Positions 6,973 to 8,183 of a DNA stretch of 8,183 nucleotides are shown here, one piece after another (the stretch's first letter is position 1; the number at the start of each line of letters is the position of its first letter). The stretch is taken from contig JAOZTO010000092.1 in assembly GCA_029942265.1 (NCBI GenBank), positions 1 to 8,183 on the forward strand. The letters are read 5' to 3'. The position numbers were made by a program, and so were the translations under genes. The DNA comes from Desulfocapsa sp. Its GTDB lineage: Bacteria > Desulfobacterota > Desulfobulbia > Desulfobulbales > Desulfocapsaceae. The notes under the pieces were generated by a model. That model was not told the origin of the DNA. It ran no database searches and was given only the letters and a program-made list of their open reading frames with translations.

Positions 6973-8058
6973 ATGACTGCTCTAAACACATACTTGAGCC
7001 TGGTAAAGGCAAAGAAAAATGATGCAAAACTGCTGATACTTGGCAATGAAGCTGCTGATCTTGATTCCATGGCCTCGTCACTTGCCTATGGATATTTACT
7101 GCACCAGCAACATCCCGACATGGTAGTTCTTCCTGTTATGTCAATACCCAGAGCTGATTTTAAATTGCGTACTGAGGCGGTGTATTTATTTCAAAAGGCT
7201 GGAGTTGAATTGGCTGATGTCGTTTTTTTTGATGAAATTGACTTTGCAGCAGCGATGGAAAGTGGGGCAAATCTTGTTCTTGTCGATCATAATAAACTTT
7301 CTCCATCCCTTGAACAGTATAATGACAATGTAACAGCTGTTCTGGATCATCATGTCGATGAAGGATTGTACTTGGACGCTACACCTCGAATTATCGAGAC
7401 GATAGGTTCGTGTACTTCACTTGTGGGCAAAGAATTTCGGCGAAATAGTATTGATATCCCACAAGATGTTGCTATCCTTCTTGTGGGGACGATCCTACTT
7501 GATACTGTAAACCTTGATGAAAAAGCTGGCCGTGTAACACCAGCAGATAAGGTGATTGCCGAGCATCTCTTTTCGTTGTGTTCGGTGTCTGGGCAGGAGT
7601 TGTTCGATACAATTCAGAAGGAAAAATTTAACGTTGCCGGACTTTCAACTACTGATTTGCTCCGAAAAGATTATAAGGAATTTCAGTTTGAAATGCTTAG
7701 GTGTGGAATTGCTTCAGCCCTGTTGCCGGTTAGTCAGTGGCAGGCGATGGATCAGGATCTTTTCTCAGGATTTGTGGGCTATGCTGATACTTGTGAGCTT
7801 GATGTCCTGCTCTCTATGAACGCTTTTGCCAATCCTGATTTTAGTAGAGATCTGATCATCTTTTGTGCAACGCAAACAGCACATGACGGCCTTCTTGCCT
7901 ATCTACAGGAAAACGGTCTTGATCTGGTTTTGATTGATGAACACAATGAAAAACAGCAGGGTAATAAAGGATTTATGCGCTGTTACAACCAGAAAAATCT
8001 TGGGATATCCAGGAAAAAGCTCCAGCCTTTGCTTGCCGATTATTATAAAGGTGAATAG
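6973..8058 (+). CDS. DHH-DHHA2 phosphoesterase, PPX1/prune-like exopolyphosphatase
   Basis: The protein has 361 residues when started at ATG 6973 and is probably a cytoplasmic, metal-dependent (Mn or Mg) phosphohydrolase. Motifs run in family order: GNEAADLDS (24-32, metal-ligand aspartates 29 and 31), VDHN (104-107), the signature DHH (125-127), IGSCTSLV (144-151), and ILLDTVNLDEKAGRVTPAD (174-192). The DHHA2 domain follows, with LLRKDYKEF (229-237) and the late LIDEHNE (320-326). GNE-x-x-DLDS near the N-terminus, IPR (58-60) and ILLDT-x-N resemble yeast Ppx1 and eukaryotic prune more than family II pyrophosphatases, which belong to the same superfamily and are the main alternative. Substrates in this group include polyphosphate, pyrophosphate, nucleotide tetraphosphates and cyclic nucleotides, so the real substrate is open. 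It follows tctA by 7 bp and is very likely in the same operon. Confidence 0.88.
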   Translation: MTALNTYLSLVKAKKNDAKLLILGNEAADLDSMASSLAYGYLLHQQHPDMVVLPVMSIPRADFKLRTEAVYLFQKAGVELADVVFFDEIDFAAAMESGANLVLVDHNKLSPSLEQYNDNVTAVLDHHVDEGLYLDATPRIIETIGSCTSLVGKEFRRNSIDIPQDVAILLVGTILLDTVNLDEKAGRVTPADKVIAEHLFSLCSVSGQELFDTIQKEKFNVAGLSTTDLLRKDYKEFQFEMLRCGIASALLPVSQWQAMDQDLFSGFVGYADTCELDVLLSMNAFANPDFSRDLIIFCATQTAHDGLLAYLQENGLDLVLIDEHNEKQQGNKGFMRCYNQKNLGISRKKLQPLLADYYKGE

Positions 8059-8183
8059 TGTTATGCTGTTTGCTTGAGTTGATGTTAAATCTGTGCCTGC
8101 TAATCAACATAATTAAGGATATTGTTGCTACGTGATAAAAATGCGAATTTAAAGTTCGGGGGGAGTTGAGCTGCGGATGTGTC
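8059..8183. other. Downstream intergenic tail, no supported gene
   Basis: No convincing coding frame or terminator is seen. There is only a weak 6-bp dyad, GTTGAT (8078-8083) with ATCAAC (8103-8108). GGGGGGAG (8158-8165) is purine-rich and stands 11 bases before an ATG at 8177, so another gene could begin at the window edge. Too little sequence remains to tell. Confidence 0.4.

Noticed and set aside
6954..8115. 12-base direct repeat TCAACATAATTA at 6954-6965 and 8104-8115, flanking the phosphoesterase gene
   Set aside because: It is short and A/T-rich, and the first copy is simply the end of tctA. There are no inverted ends or integrase, so chance is a sufficient explanation.
1..8183. CRISPR arrays, tRNA or rRNA genes, insertion sequences, toxin-antitoxin or phage genes
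   Set aside because: No regularly spaced repeats, cloverleaf-like sequence, transposase or phage-type frames were found on either strand.

Overview
The window is about 40% G+C by eye (not computed) and densely coded. It holds one C-terminally cut LysR-type regulator gene on the minus strand (1-890), then six plus-strand genes: a Na+/phosphate-cotransporter-family protein with a PhoU-like tail (1020-2864), a CYTH-like protein (2963-3595), a complete tripartite tricarboxylate transporter in the order tctC-tctB-tctA (3804-6965), and a DHH-DHHA2 phosphoesterase of the PPX1/prune exopolyphosphatase type (6973-8058). The gene families and the long palindromic intergenic element at 3641-3767 suggest a Gram-negative, possibly marine or anaerobic bacterium. 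I favour a Desulfobacterota (Desulfobulbales-like) sulfate reducer. That placement is inference from style and remembered relatives, not from a marker gene.

Layout: (i) 1-1019 is the divergent LysR gene and a 129-bp intergenic region. This region carries a good sigma-70-like promoter (TTGACT-N16-TATTAT) for the Na/Pi gene, and a near-perfect 16-bp inverted repeat sits over its -35 box, a plausible LysR operator. (ii) 1020-3595 holds the Na/Pi-PhoU protein and, after 98 bp, the CYTH-like gene with a strong Shine-Dalgarno. (iii) 3596-3803 is intergenic and is dominated by a 127-bp nested palindrome. (iv) 3804-8058 looks like one operon, tctC, tctB, tctA and the phosphoesterase. A stem-loop without a U-tract lies between tctC and tctB, and only 7 bp separate tctA from the phosphoesterase. 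(v) 8059-8183 shows no supported gene.

How it may fit together: three of the four non-TTT, non-regulator functions touch phosphate or phosphoanhydrides. These are Pi transport and PhoU-like control, a CYTH fold whose relatives bind tri- or polyphosphate, and a PPX1-like phosphohydrolase. The hydrolase is physically joined to a TTT solute importer, which is not a pairing I know as standard. A phosphate/polyphosphate-related role for the whole block is an attractive hypothesis but is not proven by the sequence. The TTT substrate cannot be read from the sequence.
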